Below, piece after piece: positions 42,984 through 51,907 of a stretch of DNA of 64,000 bases. The DNA is taken from the NCBI RefSeq assembly GCF_005491425.1, contig NZ_CP028083.1:582001-646000 (forward strand). Reading direction: 5' to 3'. Origin of the DNA: Lysinibacillus sp. SGAir0095 (lineage in GTDB: Bacteria > Bacillota > Bacilli > Bacillales_A > Planococcaceae). The translations under genes and the position numbers were made by a program. How positions within the stretch are numbered: position 1 is the first letter of the stretch; each line of letters opens with the position of its first letter. The notes beneath the pieces were generated by a model, which saw only the letters and a list, made by a program, of their open reading frames with translations, was not told the DNA's origin and did not search any database.

Positions 42984-43679
42984 ATGAGTTCAGATAAGAA
43001 AACGGCAAAAATTGTAGGAGTTCTGTTTTTACTTGCAGCCATTACGGCGGTAATTGGTCTTAATTTATATGATCCTATATTAAATGGAACAGACTATCTA
43101 AATAGAGGCACCGAACATGCAAACCAGGTAATACTAGGTGCAATTATGGAGTTGATTCTTGTGGTTTCAGTAGTTGGTACTGCAACAACAATGTTTCCTA
43201 TTTTAAGAAAGTATAATGAAACCATAGCTCTTTGGCATGTTTGTTTTAGGTTCCTTGAAGCTGTTATCATCACTGTGGGGATAATAAGCGTTCTTTCACT
43301 ATTGACGATAAGTCGGGAATTTGTTGCAGGTGGATCTCAGAATGCTGCCTACTATCTAGCTTCAGGGACTCTTTTAAAAGCGATACATGACTGGACATTT
43401 TTACTTGGCCCTCTTTTCATGCTTGGTATAAACACAATAATGTACAGTTATATATTTTACAAGACTAAGCTGGTACCTAGATTCATATCAACGCTGGGTA
43501 TAACAGGAGCAATACTAGTTTTCATTTGTGCTTTCTTAGTCATGTACGGTGTATTTCCACAAGTTTCACTATGGGGTGGAATTTTTGCGTTACCAGCCAT
43601 TTGGCTTATCGTTAAAGGGTTCAATAAATCTGCTATTGCTTCCATATCTGTTCAATCAGAACACGACCAGATAGCATAA
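42984..43679 (+). CDS. DUF4386 membrane protein
   Basis: 231 aa with six hydrophobic segments. KKTAKIVGVLFLLAAITAVI at the start and LGPLFMLGINTIMYSYIFYK in the middle agree with the DUF4386 family, whose function is unknown. 58 nt after the XRE gene; probably cotranscribed. Confidence 0.85.
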   Translation: MSSDKKTAKIVGVLFLLAAITAVIGLNLYDPILNGTDYLNRGTEHANQVILGAIMELILVVSVVGTATTMFPILRKYNETIALWHVCFRFLEAVIITVGIISVLSLLTISREFVAGGSQNAAYYLASGTLLKAIHDWTFLLGPLFMLGINTIMYSYIFYKTKLVPRFISTLGITGAILVFICAFLVMYGVFPQVSLWGGIFALPAIWLIVKGFNKSAIASISVQSEHDQIA

Positions 43680-43768
43680 ACCTTTTAAAGATAGCCAAGG
43701 ATATAAAGCTCACTAGCGAAAATTTGTTTTATGGCAGGCTATAAAAACGGTGATTTTTTAGGGGAAAA

Positions 43769-43816
43769 TGCGCCTCCAATTGTTAGTTACATCTAACATT
43801 GGAGGTGCATTTTTAT
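43769..43816 (+). terminator. Intrinsic terminator
   Basis: TGCGCCTCCAAT-GTTAG pairs with CTAACATTGGAGGTGCA, then TTTTT. The rest of the 43680-43994 gap holds only AT-rich promoter-like sequence. Confidence 0.85.
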
Positions 43817-43994
43817 ATTCGTCAATTTCCCTCTGAAGGAGAAATAAATAGAGAGCAGCTGAAGTTTTTTGCGTAATATCCAACTCTAATTTTATATGTA
43901 CATAATAGTCGGAAAATTTGGTATACTGATAAACGATTCCCTTTCTTTGGAAATATAGTAGTTTTATAGAAACAATATTAATAGGAGGTTATCT

Positions 43995-45113
43995 ATGTGG
44001 AAGCTGTTAAAGAATGATTTGATTATAGAAAAAACAAATAAGAAAAATATAATTGCTTGTATCGTAGTGGCAATATTCGTTTTTGGACTATTTTATTATG
44101 TGAAAGTTGAAAATTCACAAAAACTTATAGATGAAAAGGCAAGTGAATATCAATCTGTCGCATCAGCCCTGACAAAGTTTCAAACGGCAGATGCCATGGA
44201 TTACGGGAATGGGAGCGATTTGTATTATAACTTGCTCCAACAGCAACGCCATGTTGTGAATCAAAGTATGGCTCTAAAAATAGACCGTCCACAGTTATAT
44301 TTGGATACGGGTATTAAGCTGGCAGAGTTAAGAGCAAATGCTTTTGAATTAGAAGGCTATGAAAAGGTTGCGACGAATCTTCCGACAAAAACAGAGAATC
44401 AATTGGATTCCATACTCTATGAATTCATGGACAAAACAGGAATCTTGGTCTCACAGGAGGCGTTGTCCTTCTTTCCATTTCTCGTAAATCTATTTATGAT
44501 GCTAGGTTCTTTTTGGTTTATTTTTATCAGTATTTTTTCATGTGGAATTTTAATTGAAGAGTTTCGTCATACTTCATTAATAAAAGGATATCCTGTTTCC
44601 TTTGATCAATATGTGCTGGCAAAATCTACTTCAGCAATGCTCATTGTCTGTATTTTTATAGTAGAAATAATTATTTGTAGTTTGCCCTTCATCTACTTTT
44701 ATGGGGTAGGGAACCCAAAGTATCCGATTGCTATTTATGATGGCAGTTTCAAAGTAATCACAACTTTCGAATACATAGGAATTGCCTTAGTCTATATGAT
44801 TTTTATATCGATTTTTACCATTTTGTTATCCGTTATTCTAAATGTGATATTAAGAAATATGTATTTAACTTTGTTTGTTCAATTGCTGTTGTTTATTGCT
44901 CCTTCTTTATTTCCAGCGTTAGTTAGCCTTGTTCCATTTAATCCATTTAACTATATGAACTTTACTAATCTATTAAATGGACAAAGCCTCGAGCTTGCAA
45001 AGCCAATCGGATTAGAAATAAGCCATGGGTTAATCTATCTCGGAGTCAGTATTGTGCTGATGCTGATTGCTGTAAAGCTATTCTTTACTACTGGAAAACT
45101 AAAAAAAGTATAG
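43995..45113 (+). CDS. ABC-2-type transporter membrane subunit, first of a pair
   Basis: 372 aa. One membrane segment near 20-38, an extracytoplasmic region of about 130 residues, then five or six segments (about 155-370). The arrangement is that of ABC-2 exporters. GAGGTT site before the ATG. It is the first gene of a three-gene operon with a second permease 10 nt downstream and an ATPase. Substrate unknown. Confidence 0.8.
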   Translation: MWKLLKNDLIIEKTNKKNIIACIVVAIFVFGLFYYVKVENSQKLIDEKASEYQSVASALTKFQTADAMDYGNGSDLYYNLLQQQRHVVNQSMALKIDRPQLYLDTGIKLAELRANAFELEGYEKVATNLPTKTENQLDSILYEFMDKTGILVSQEALSFFPFLVNLFMMLGSFWFIFISIFSCGILIEEFRHTSLIKGYPVSFDQYVLAKSTSAMLIVCIFIVEIIICSLPFIYFYGVGNPKYPIAIYDGSFKVITTFEYIGIALVYMIFISIFTILLSVILNVILRNMYLTLFVQLLLFIAPSLFPALVSLVPFNPFNYMNFTNLLNGQSLELAKPIGLEISHGLIYLGVSIVLMLIAVKLFFTTGKLKKV

Positions 45114-45123
45114 GAGGGGAACT

Positions 45124-46317
45124 ATGCGAGCCTATTTTAAGTTTGAATTTATTCAATTTTTGTTCAATAAGAAGAATATCGCCATCTATGTCATTCTACT
45201 GTTTTTTGCATGCTTCTACGCATTGAAAATTGCGCCATCCTATGACCCGATTGAGAAGGTTGATAGAGATGAGATTGAAGCAAGATTCCTAACAAGGGAA
45301 GATTTTCTTAACAACGTAGTCATTGATGAGAATACATATCCTTTAACACAATTTGCTGCTGCCATTTTTCCTGAATGGAATGAATATGATCAACAACGGT
45401 TGGATGCCTTAGATGACAATGATATGAAGAAGTACGCAGAGGCAACTTATAAGTGGTATGAGTACTCGGATTTTATGATTTTTAGAAATGGGAAGGGGTT
45501 TCTTTATTACAATTCCCGTTATTATACTGCAGGAAACCTGTATGCAACTGAAGATGGACATTATGCCTATATGTATTCTGCTAGTCGTTTTAAAGGTTAT
45601 GCCGATGGAAGTTCTGATCTATCGATAAATGTTTTCGAGGAAAGGACGGCTTTGCAAACATTGCAACGGCTACTCCATGGATATTTACCTTTGATTCTTT
45701 TAATCGGTTGTATTCTCTTTACTGCTGATATCGTATTAAAAGATAAACGGAATCCAACGTTAATAAAGGGGTTCCCCATATCAATCTGGAGTAGGCTTCT
45801 TGTAAAAGGTGGGGTTGCTTTAATAGGGAGCATCCTAACTGTTATCCCATTGTCTGTTGGGTTCTTCCTAATAGCAATTCAAAATGGGTTAGGTGATTTT
45901 AATTTACCGGTACCGATTTTTAGTTATGAGGCAAAAGCCTTTACGTCGATTGCAATGGGAGAATATCTATTCCAGAATGCCTTATTAATTCTTTTTTGGT
46001 TTGTTTTGTTGATTTCTTTGCTATTGCTGGTAAGTGTTCTCGTTAGAAATGAGTTTGCTAATTTAGTAGTAGGATGTGTCGTGGTTTTTGCCGAATTTTA
46101 TTATTATGTGAGAGGGCTTGGGTTTGTAAAGGATATACAATGGTACCCATCGAGCTATGTTCAGGTTGGGCAGATCATTGCAGGGTATCGTGAGTATCTC
46201 AATAATTCGGTAGCGCTAACACTGGCAAATGGTCTTCTTGTGATGTCTTTATGTACAGTCATTTGTCTCCTTATCACATTCATAGTTAGTAATCATAGAA
46301 GGTTTAAGTTATTTTGA
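45124..46317 (+). CDS. ABC-2-type transporter membrane subunit, second of a pair
   Basis: 397 aa, topology like its upstream neighbour: one segment near 15-33, an extracytoplasmic part rich in Tyr and Asp (DGHYAYMYSASRFKGYADG), then six segments. Both permeases share the stretch HTSLIKGYPVS / NPTLIKGFPIS just after the second membrane segment, so they are paralogous and likely form a heterodimer. Confidence 0.8.
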   Translation: MRAYFKFEFIQFLFNKKNIAIYVILLFFACFYALKIAPSYDPIEKVDRDEIEARFLTREDFLNNVVIDENTYPLTQFAAAIFPEWNEYDQQRLDALDDNDMKKYAEATYKWYEYSDFMIFRNGKGFLYYNSRYYTAGNLYATEDGHYAYMYSASRFKGYADGSSDLSINVFEERTALQTLQRLLHGYLPLILLIGCILFTADIVLKDKRNPTLIKGFPISIWSRLLVKGGVALIGSILTVIPLSVGFFLIAIQNGLGDFNLPVPIFSYEAKAFTSIAMGEYLFQNALLILFWFVLLISLLLLVSVLVRNEFANLVVGCVVVFAEFYYYVRGLGFVKDIQWYPSSYVQVGQIIAGYREYLNNSVALTLANGLLVMSLCTVICLLITFIVSNHRRFKLF

Positions 46318-46336
46318 TGAAACAGGAGGAAGCGGT

Positions 46337-47242
46337 ATGATTGAGCTAAAAAATATAGGTGTAAATTTTTCAGGTAGAGATATTTTAAAAGAGGTTTCAA
46401 TCACTTTCCACCCTGGAGAAATTATCGGTCTAGTGGCTCCCAATGGAACAGGAAAATCTACGCTGATGAATGTCATCATGAACTATCTTCGACCAACTAC
46501 TGGGAAAGTGCTTGTTAATAATGAACTGGAGTATACAACGAAAAAGAATGAAGTGAAAATTCACAAGCTCGTTTCGATGATGCCAGATCAGAGTGATTTA
46601 TATAATCATCTTTCTGGGAAGCAGCATCTTAAAATTTATTCTTCCATGTGGAAAAGCAACCCGGCATTGATTGAGAGCACGATTACAGCACTTGGAATGG
46701 AATCATATATCAATAAAAAAACTGGGACCTATTCATTGGGGATGCGTCAGAGACTTTGCTTTGCTATGCAAATTGTGTCAGATACGCAAATCATGCTAAT
46801 GGATGAAGTAATGAATGGCTTAGATCCTACGCAAGTAGAAATTATTTCGCAAATCCTGGTAAAGAAAAAAGCGGAAGGAAAAACGATTATCATTGCTTCT
46901 CACTTACTGGAAAATTTGGAGAAATACGCAGATCGTATTTTCTTTGTGAAAAATGCGAAGCTAGATTTAATTGAGGATATCTATAAGGACTTAGGAATCA
47001 ACGGAAATATTGTGATTCGTGTAACAGAGGGGACGCCGGAGTTAAATGAAAAACTATCGCAAGCCTTCCCAGAACTGAATACCCAATTGCTGGCCAGTGG
47101 CGTAACACTAATTGACTTTCCCAATAATGATTCTGGAAAATTGGAAAGTATTTCAGCTTTCCTAAGTGAACATCATAAACAAGAATTTAGTGTAGGAAAA
47201 ATGACGCTTGGCGATCTTTATTCAAAATATTATCACGAATAG
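46337..47242 (+). CDS. ABC transporter ATPase (BcrA/NatA-like)
   Basis: 301 aa. Walker A is APNGTGKST, the signature helix is YSLGMRQRL (the Bcr-type variant of LSGGQ), and Walker B reads IMLMDEVMNGLDP, with catalytic Glu kept but Val-Met instead of the common Pro-Thr. H-loop IIASHLLENLE. It energises the two permeases. BcrA-like systems export peptides, lipids or ions, or act in immunity; no precursor peptide or regulator is linked here. Confidence 0.9.
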   Translation: MIELKNIGVNFSGRDILKEVSITFHPGEIIGLVAPNGTGKSTLMNVIMNYLRPTTGKVLVNNELEYTTKKNEVKIHKLVSMMPDQSDLYNHLSGKQHLKIYSSMWKSNPALIESTITALGMESYINKKTGTYSLGMRQRLCFAMQIVSDTQIMLMDEVMNGLDPTQVEIISQILVKKKAEGKTIIIASHLLENLEKYADRIFFVKNAKLDLIEDIYKDLGINGNIVIRVTEGTPELNEKLSQAFPELNTQLLASGVTLIDFPNNDSGKLESISAFLSEHHKQEFSVGKMTLGDLYSKYYHE

Positions 47243-47287
47243 GGAGACCTCAGACAGGTTTCAACAGTAATTAAGAGATACTAAAAA

Positions 47288-47332
47288 AATCGATTTGGCA
47301 CAATAATTGTGAGCAAATCGATTCTTTATTTT
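47288..47332 (+). terminator. Intrinsic terminator of the ABC operon
   Basis: AATCGATTTG pairs perfectly with CAAATCGATT around GCACAATAATTGTGAG, then CTTTATTTT. Confidence 0.78.
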
Positions 47333-47338
47333 AGAAGT

Positions 47339-47548
47339 GGAAAATTGTCCACGAGATTTGAGATTGTGGAAAAACATTTGGGAAAGGCGAAAAAATTGTC
47401 CACGAGAAGTGGGATCGTGGACAAATATCTGGAAAAGATGAAAAAATTATCTGCGATAAGGATCCTCGTGGACAAATATCTGGAAAAGACGAAAAAATTG
47501 TCTGCGAGAAGGAGCCTCGTAGACAAATATTTAAATAATATGGGAGAC
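47339..47548. repeat. Four tandem 51-bp units with internal hairpins
   Basis: Repeat starts (TTGTCC or variant) fall at 47345, 47396, 47447 and 47498, an exact 51-bp period. In the second unit TTGTCCACGA and TCGTGGACAA (47396-47405, 47415-47424) are perfect arms; in the fourth, TTGTCTGCGA and TCGTAGACAA keep pairing through a C-G to T-A change. Because 51 is a multiple of three, several frames stay open: on the plus strand a 101-codon frame (47309-47614) encodes 17-residue repeats such as KLSTRSGIVDKYLEKMK, but it has no ribosome site and overlaps the upstream terminator. I treat this as a structured repeat, with a protein possible. Confidence 0.85.
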
Positions 47549-47586
47549 TTGTCCTCGCCAAACAATCTCTCGGCTATTCCAATATC

Positions 47587-47635
47587 AAAAGGAGCTGTAC
47601 TCGAGTCTAATTGACTCCAGAACAGCTCCTTTTTA
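47587..47635. terminator. Bidirectional intrinsic terminator
   Basis: AAAGGAGCTGT and ACAGCTCCTTTT pair, with GAGTC/GACTC extending the stem inside. Flanking A and T runs allow use in both directions; it serves the minus-strand YkuS-like gene. Confidence 0.88.
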
Positions 47636-47639
47636 ATGA

Positions 47640-47885
47640 TTAATGGAATAGCTTTTCTACACGTTCGCAAACCTCATCAGCAGAAAGACCCGTTGCATCG
47701 ATAACAGGTCCTTTAACTGTAGTGTCGCTCATGCCCATCATATTGTCATCTTGACCTGTAATTACACAAGCATCGCAATTTTTTGCATCTGCTTCACTAC
47801 GAATTTGGATTACTTCATAGCCTTTTGCTTTCAAGGCTGCTTCCACGTTTGATAGTGATTGTTCTACACCAATTGTATTCGCCAT
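47640..47885 (-). CDS. ykuS: YkuS-family (UPF0180) protein
   Basis: 81 aa from the ATG at 47885 (GGAGGTG 8 nt upstream). [20 protein letters not shown], then [16 protein letters not shown] and [14 protein letters not shown] match the UPF0180 family of Bacillales. Function unknown; the pair of Cys (NCDAC) and the small alpha/beta form suggest a ligand- or redox-related role, unproven. Confidence 0.9.
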   Translation of the reverse strand: MANTIGVEQSLSNVEAALKAKGYEVIQIRSEADAKNCDACVITGQDDNMMGMSDTTVKGPVIDATGLSADEVCERVEKLFH

Positions 47886-47964
47886 AATTCTTACACCTCC
47901 CATAAGTAATGTGCCAAAACAGAAGATGAATTATTCATTCAATCTAAAAAAATAAGTTAGCTAA

Positions 47965-48000
47965 AAAAAGATATTACACTTTGAATCAAGTGTAATACCC
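47965..48000 (-). terminator. Intrinsic terminator of the 48016-48216 gene
   Basis: On the minus strand, TATTACACTT and AAGTGTAATA pair around GATTCA, then TCTTTTTTT. Confidence 0.8.
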
Positions 48001-48015
48001 TGAAGTGGTTCTAAG

Positions 48016-48216
48016 CTAAAAGCTGCTCAGTTTCTTTGCATGCTTTTTCTTTAAACCGCGTCTATGCATTTCGAGTTTAATAAGGGATAAGGCTTTTTTG
48101 CACTCAAAAAAATGATTTAAATCATATAACGACTGTCGTTTTTTTTGTTTATACAGTTTCTTTTCCTTCTTGTACTTCATATACAAATCGGCCAGTTCTT
48201 TATCTGTTAACTTCAT
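48016..48216 (-). CDS. Small, strongly basic protein
   Basis: 66 aa, all helical and Lys-rich (KYKKEKKLYKQKKRQSLYD, C-terminal RRGLKKKHAKK). AAGGTGAAA-type ribosome site (AGGTG) upstream and a dedicated terminator support a real gene. It may bind nucleic acid by charge; no family recognised. Confidence 0.6.
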   Translation of the reverse strand: MKLTDKELADLYMKYKKEKKLYKQKKRQSLYDLNHFFECKKALSLIKLEMHRRGLKKKHAKKLSSF

Positions 48217-48251
48217 TATTTTTCACCTATCTTTATATAAACAAATAGTAG

Positions 48252-48878
48252 TTAATTTTTTGAATTTGTCCTCGGCAATTTGTTTAAATCGCTGTGACTA
48301 ATGAAATACCACCAAGCACAAATGATAAACCAAGTATAGCCAAGTGACCACCCGGCTAATACATCAGATGCAAAGTGACGTCCTTCTGTTACTCGTGAAA
48401 GGCCAATTAGTACAAAAATAATAATGGCCATAATCCAGCCTACTTGGGAAGCCTTCTTTGATTTAACCAATCGGCTAAATACAAAGGCAAGGGTCAAAAG
48501 AAATAAAATTCCATGGGTTGCATGACCAGAAGGGAAGCTAAATGTGGTGAACTGATCGACAATTTCGGGACGTGGTCGTTCAACGACACGTTTTAAAAAT
48601 TGATATAATCCGTATCCAATTCCGATTGTTAGAAATACGAAAAACATTAAATTGTAATCACGGAGGCGAACCCAAATCATCACGAGAACAATGAGTGAAA
48701 CGCCAAAAATCACCTTTGTCTCACCTAAATAGTGAAACCATGTGATGGAATCAATACCGAACAATAAGTCAGACGCTCTTTGGTCGAAAGCCTTGATGGC
48801 ATCCGTCTCATACGTCATCCATAAAATACAGAACACAACAAAAGTAAACAGTGCAAAAATATAGTGAACTTTATTCAT
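48252..48878 (-). CDS. PAP2-family membrane phosphatase
   Basis: 208 aa from the ATG at 48878 (AGAGGGA 8 nt upstream). Five or six membrane segments. The three PAP2 motifs are intact: KRVVERPRP, PSGHATHG and SRVTEGRHFASDVLAG. Expected to dephosphorylate lipid phosphates such as undecaprenyl pyrophosphate or phosphatidic acid on the outer membrane face. Related to B. subtilis YodM/BcrC, exact substrate open. Confidence 0.9.
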   Translation of the reverse strand: MNKVHYIFALFTFVVFCILWMTYETDAIKAFDQRASDLLFGIDSITWFHYLGETKVIFGVSLIVLVMIWVRLRDYNLMFFVFLTIGIGYGLYQFLKRVVERPRPEIVDQFTTFSFPSGHATHGILFLLTLAFVFSRLVKSKKASQVGWIMAIIIFVLIGLSRVTEGRHFASDVLAGWSLGYTWFIICAWWYFISHSDLNKLPRTNSKN

Positions 48879-49056
48879 TGTTTCATTCCCTCTGGTTAAC
48901 AATTCTCATTTGAAATTAAAACGTACCACACTTTGAAAATGGAAGGCAACTTGGAACTTAATAAAATATACCCTAAAAGGATTAATCTAATCTTAGTCGA
49001 ATTGTTTTTATTATAAAGCTGATTTGAATCGAATTTTAAAATGGAGGTGAAATGTC

Positions 49057-49659
49057 TTGAGAATATCAACCAATGTGACATTAGAAGGAAATACCGTTAA
49101 CCTAGTTCCTCTTGAGATGGGGCATATAGAAGAATTATATGAAGCCTTAAAGAATCCTGATGTATGGGAATATACATGGAGGGAAGTTAAAACAATAGAA
49201 GACCTAGAACAAATTTTATCCATAGCTATTAAACATAAAAATGACGGTACTCAAATCCCTTTTATTATAAAAGATAAATTATCAGGTGAAGTACTGGGGA
49301 CTACTCGCATTGGTGACATTGATCTAGTAAATCGTAATGTGGAAATAGGCTGGACATGGCTTTCTCCTAAAGTTTGGAGAACTAGGGTAAATACAGAATG
49401 CAAATATTTGTTACTCGATTATTGCTTTGAACAACTAAAAGTTTTGCGTGTCCAATTTTCGATTAGCGGACAAAACAAGCGCTCTCAAAAAGCAGTAGAA
49501 CGAATAGGCGCCATAAAGGAAGGTACATTTCGAAAACATCGAGTGAAGGCTGATGGTACCATTCACGACAATGTCTTTTACAGTATTCTTGATAGTGAAT
49601 GGAATGATGTAAAAGAAAAGTTAATGGGTTTACTAGAGGAAAAATACAATGGTGGATGA
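49057..49659 (+). CDS. GNAT acetyltransferase (RimJ-like)
   Basis: 200 aa, TTG start 7 nt after GGAGGTG. RimJ-type layout: LEGNTVNLVPLEMGHIEELY, then EIGWTWLSPKVWRTRVNTEC, in which WRTRVNT replaces the usual WGKGYAT in the acetyl-CoA loop, a variant seen in a RimJ subgroup. The second half has SISGQNKRSQKAVERIGA. N-terminal protein or small-molecule acetylation, not assigned. Confidence 0.85.
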   Translation: MRISTNVTLEGNTVNLVPLEMGHIEELYEALKNPDVWEYTWREVKTIEDLEQILSIAIKHKNDGTQIPFIIKDKLSGEVLGTTRIGDIDLVNRNVEIGWTWLSPKVWRTRVNTECKYLLLDYCFEQLKVLRVQFSISGQNKRSQKAVERIGAIKEGTFRKHRVKADGTIHDNVFYSILDSEWNDVKEKLMGLLEEKYNGG

Positions 49660-49679
49660 TAGTGGGAGTTAATTGAAAT

Positions 49680-49713
49680 GAAAAAACCGTCTCTAGTGAA
49701 AGAGACGGTAGAA
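49680..49713 (-). terminator. Intrinsic terminator of the YhgE-like gene
   Basis: On the minus strand, ACCGTCTC and GAGACGGT pair around TTTCACTA, then TTTTTC. Confidence 0.85.
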
Positions 49714-49722
49714 AAGATAATA

Positions 49723-50886
49723 TTAAACATCAGTTTCCTTAACTATTGGTGTGTGTGTTTGTGATACTAAAACTTTAGCTAAGATTACAAGAATACTTAC
49801 AATGGCGATCCAAACTAAAACAGAAGATGAGCTGTTCCATGATCCTCCACCAAAGAAGAGAATTTCACGAACCCCTTCAACCATAAAGCGCATAGGTAGC
49901 CATGGGTTTATCCAATCACTATAAAACTCTGGAAGCATTTCTGGGGCTAGCTGCAGTAAAGGTGCACCAAAGAACATTAATAGAGCGAATATGCCGACTC
50001 CAGCCATTCCTATCCATGCCATTACGGCAGTGATTAATAAGATAAAACTGATACAAGTGATGGATAAGAAGACAGCGACTGCATGGAAGCTTTCAAACGA
50101 ATAGTCTAAAATAAACGTTGTATACCAAGTTAAGCTGTAGCCCGCTACAAACCCTAATGGGATGGCAACTAAAATTTGAATTAATCTTAACTTCAATTGA
50201 TCGCCCTTCGTTTGGAAGACTCTATTTTTAGCAGCAAAGAATAACATAACTGCACTTAAAAGGCTTGCCATCCATAATGGTTGGAAAAGGGAAACAGGTG
50301 CGTTTCCTAATGTACCTGTAGGATGTAGCATCGTTGTTGTACTGCTAATTGGTGAAGTAAATAAACGTGCTTGATCTACAGTGAGTGTCATGTTATTTGA
50401 AGCCATTGCCGTTAATAGTTGTTCGCTCATCATAAGATTCATTTGTGTAACCATTCCAGTTAAAGTCTGACTTACAACATTGGCTACAGTTGCATTTTTC
50501 CCTTGGTTGATAAAAATCTCAATTTCAGGGGGAGTAGGTGTGGCGGTTTGTAAAGACCCAAACTCTTGTGAGAAATCGGCTGGAATGACAAGGGCACCAT
50601 AAATATTTTGGTCAGCCATTTCTTGTTCCATATCGTCTCTAGTATTTAGAACTACCCATTTAATCATTGGCTCGTTGTCCGTTTGCATCGCTTTGGATTT
50701 TTCCTGAATTGTTGTAAGTAAGGTCTGACCCATTTCACCTGTATCTTCAACAACAAGGGCAATTGGAAGATTTTTTACTGCTTGTCGAGCAGATGGAATC
50801 TGTGTAGTCACAAAAATAAATAATAAAGCTAATACGGCTATAAAAGGGATAATGAAGAATTTGTTATTTTTCATTTTATCTTTCAA
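49723..50886 (-). CDS. YhgE/Pip-like ABC-2 membrane protein
   Basis: 387 aa. TTG start 6-7 nt after AGGAGGT. One membrane segment near residues 9-28, an extracytoplasmic domain of about 180 residues (LPIALVVEDTGEMGQTL, PADFSQEFG), and five or six segments in the C-terminal half. This is the DUF3533/YhgE-N type, shorter than full YhgE. Divergent from a TetR-family gene, as yhgE is from yhgD in B. subtilis. Possible efflux or surface-related role. Confidence 0.82.
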   Translation of the reverse strand: MKDKMKNNKFFIIPFIAVLALLFIFVTTQIPSARQAVKNLPIALVVEDTGEMGQTLLTTIQEKSKAMQTDNEPMIKWVVLNTRDDMEQEMADQNIYGALVIPADFSQEFGSLQTATPTPPEIEIFINQGKNATVANVVSQTLTGMVTQMNLMMSEQLLTAMASNNMTLTVDQARLFTSPISSTTTMLHPTGTLGNAPVSLFQPLWMASLLSAVMLFFAAKNRVFQTKGDQLKLRLIQILVAIPLGFVAGYSLTWYTTFILDYSFESFHAVAVFLSITCISFILLITAVMAWIGMAGVGIFALLMFFGAPLLQLAPEMLPEFYSDWINPWLPMRFMVEGVREILFFGGGSWNSSSSVLVWIAIVSILVILAKVLVSQTHTPIVKETDV

Positions 50887-51044
50887 AATAATACCTCCTT
50901 AAAATTTAACATTGTGTTGATTTTCTCTCGATATTCATTATATTTTATAATCATGGGGCAAACGATAGTCAATGATGCTAGATGTGTTGAAAATTCAACA
51001 TATAAGCTAATTGTGTCTAGAAAGAATAAGGAGGGGAAAAAGTG

Positions 51045-51665
51045 ATGGAAAATAAGAAATATGAGCGTAAAACAACACAAACTAAAAATGATATTAAACA
51101 GGCGTTTATTTCTCTATTGGAGGAAAAGAATTTTCATGCAATTACAGTACGGGATATTACAAGCCATGCTCATATTAATAGGGGAACATTTTATCTCCAT
51201 TATTTAGATAAGTATGATTTACTGGAAAAATGCGAGCAGGAGATTCTTCAGCAATTAGAAGAAAACGCTAGAGAAATGCTCCCTGCAAATATGAAGCAAT
51301 ATTTAATATCGGACGAGCCACATCCATTTATCATCAATATATTTACATATTTCCAAGAGAATGCTCCATTTTTAAAGGTAGTACTTGGACCGAATGGGGA
51401 CCCATCTTTTGAGGAAAAGATAAGAAAACTTATTATCCAAAAAATGTTTAAAAACGTTTCAGATTTTAAGCGTGTTGAGGATCTGAATATGCCATTTGAA
51501 GTCATTACACAATTCATCTCATCGGCGATCGTAGGGGTAATCCGTTATTGGTTAAATTCTAATATGCAGCAATCGCCTAAGGAAATGGCTAATATCATGT
51601 TTCAAATTATGTCGAAAGGTCCGCTAGAAGCAATTGGTTTGAAAGGCTATATACTTAAAGAGTAA
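51045..51665 (+). CDS. TetR/AcrR-family regulator
   Basis: 206 aa. N-terminal helix-turn-helix ITVRDITSHAHINRGTFYLH, then YDLLEKCEQEIL. AAGGAGGGG lies 8 nt before the ATG at 51045 (a GTG 3 nt earlier is possible). Divergent from the YhgE-like gene by 155 bp; repression of that gene with ligand release is likely. CATATAAGCTAATTGTG-type dyads near 50990-51015 are candidate operators but not clear. Confidence 0.9.
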   Translation: MENKKYERKTTQTKNDIKQAFISLLEEKNFHAITVRDITSHAHINRGTFYLHYLDKYDLLEKCEQEILQQLEENAREMLPANMKQYLISDEPHPFIINIFTYFQENAPFLKVVLGPNGDPSFEEKIRKLIIQKMFKNVSDFKRVEDLNMPFEVITQFISSAIVGVIRYWLNSNMQQSPKEMANIMFQIMSKGPLEAIGLKGYILKE

Positions 51666-51690
51666 GGAGGAAGGTAGGGGGAATTCAATA

Positions 51691-51756
51691 AGGAACCACA
51701 AAATGGACTAAGTAAATCAGCGCATTGATTTACCCGTTTCATTTGGTATGGTTCCT
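51691..51756. repeat. 66-bp imperfect palindrome
   Basis: AGGAACCA at the left end and TGGTTCCT at the right, TAAATCA and TGATTTA in the centre around GCGCAT, and partial pairing between (AAATGGAC against GTTTCATTT). It sits downstream of the TetR gene and could be its terminator in part, though no T-run follows directly. It may also be a remnant of a small mobile element. Confidence 0.6.
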
Positions 51757-51907
51757 ATAGTGCTTCATTTAGTTTAGTTGTTCAATAACCATTACTAGCT
51801 TTTTGTTTTTTAATCATTATCATAGCGTAAGATGCAAAATATACTGATAAGTCCAATAAAAAGTAATAATCCTTAGACATATATTTCACGTCTAAACATA
51901 TAACTGG

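Noticed and set aside
47339-47548. CRISPR array at the 51-bp repeats
   Set aside because: The repeated block covers the whole period and varies gradually; there are no unique spacers and no cas genes.
47309-47614. 101-codon repetitive frame as a real protein
   Set aside because: No ribosome site, start overlaps the ABC operon terminator, and the opposite strand is open too because the repeat period is a multiple of three. Kept as a repeat, not as a gene.
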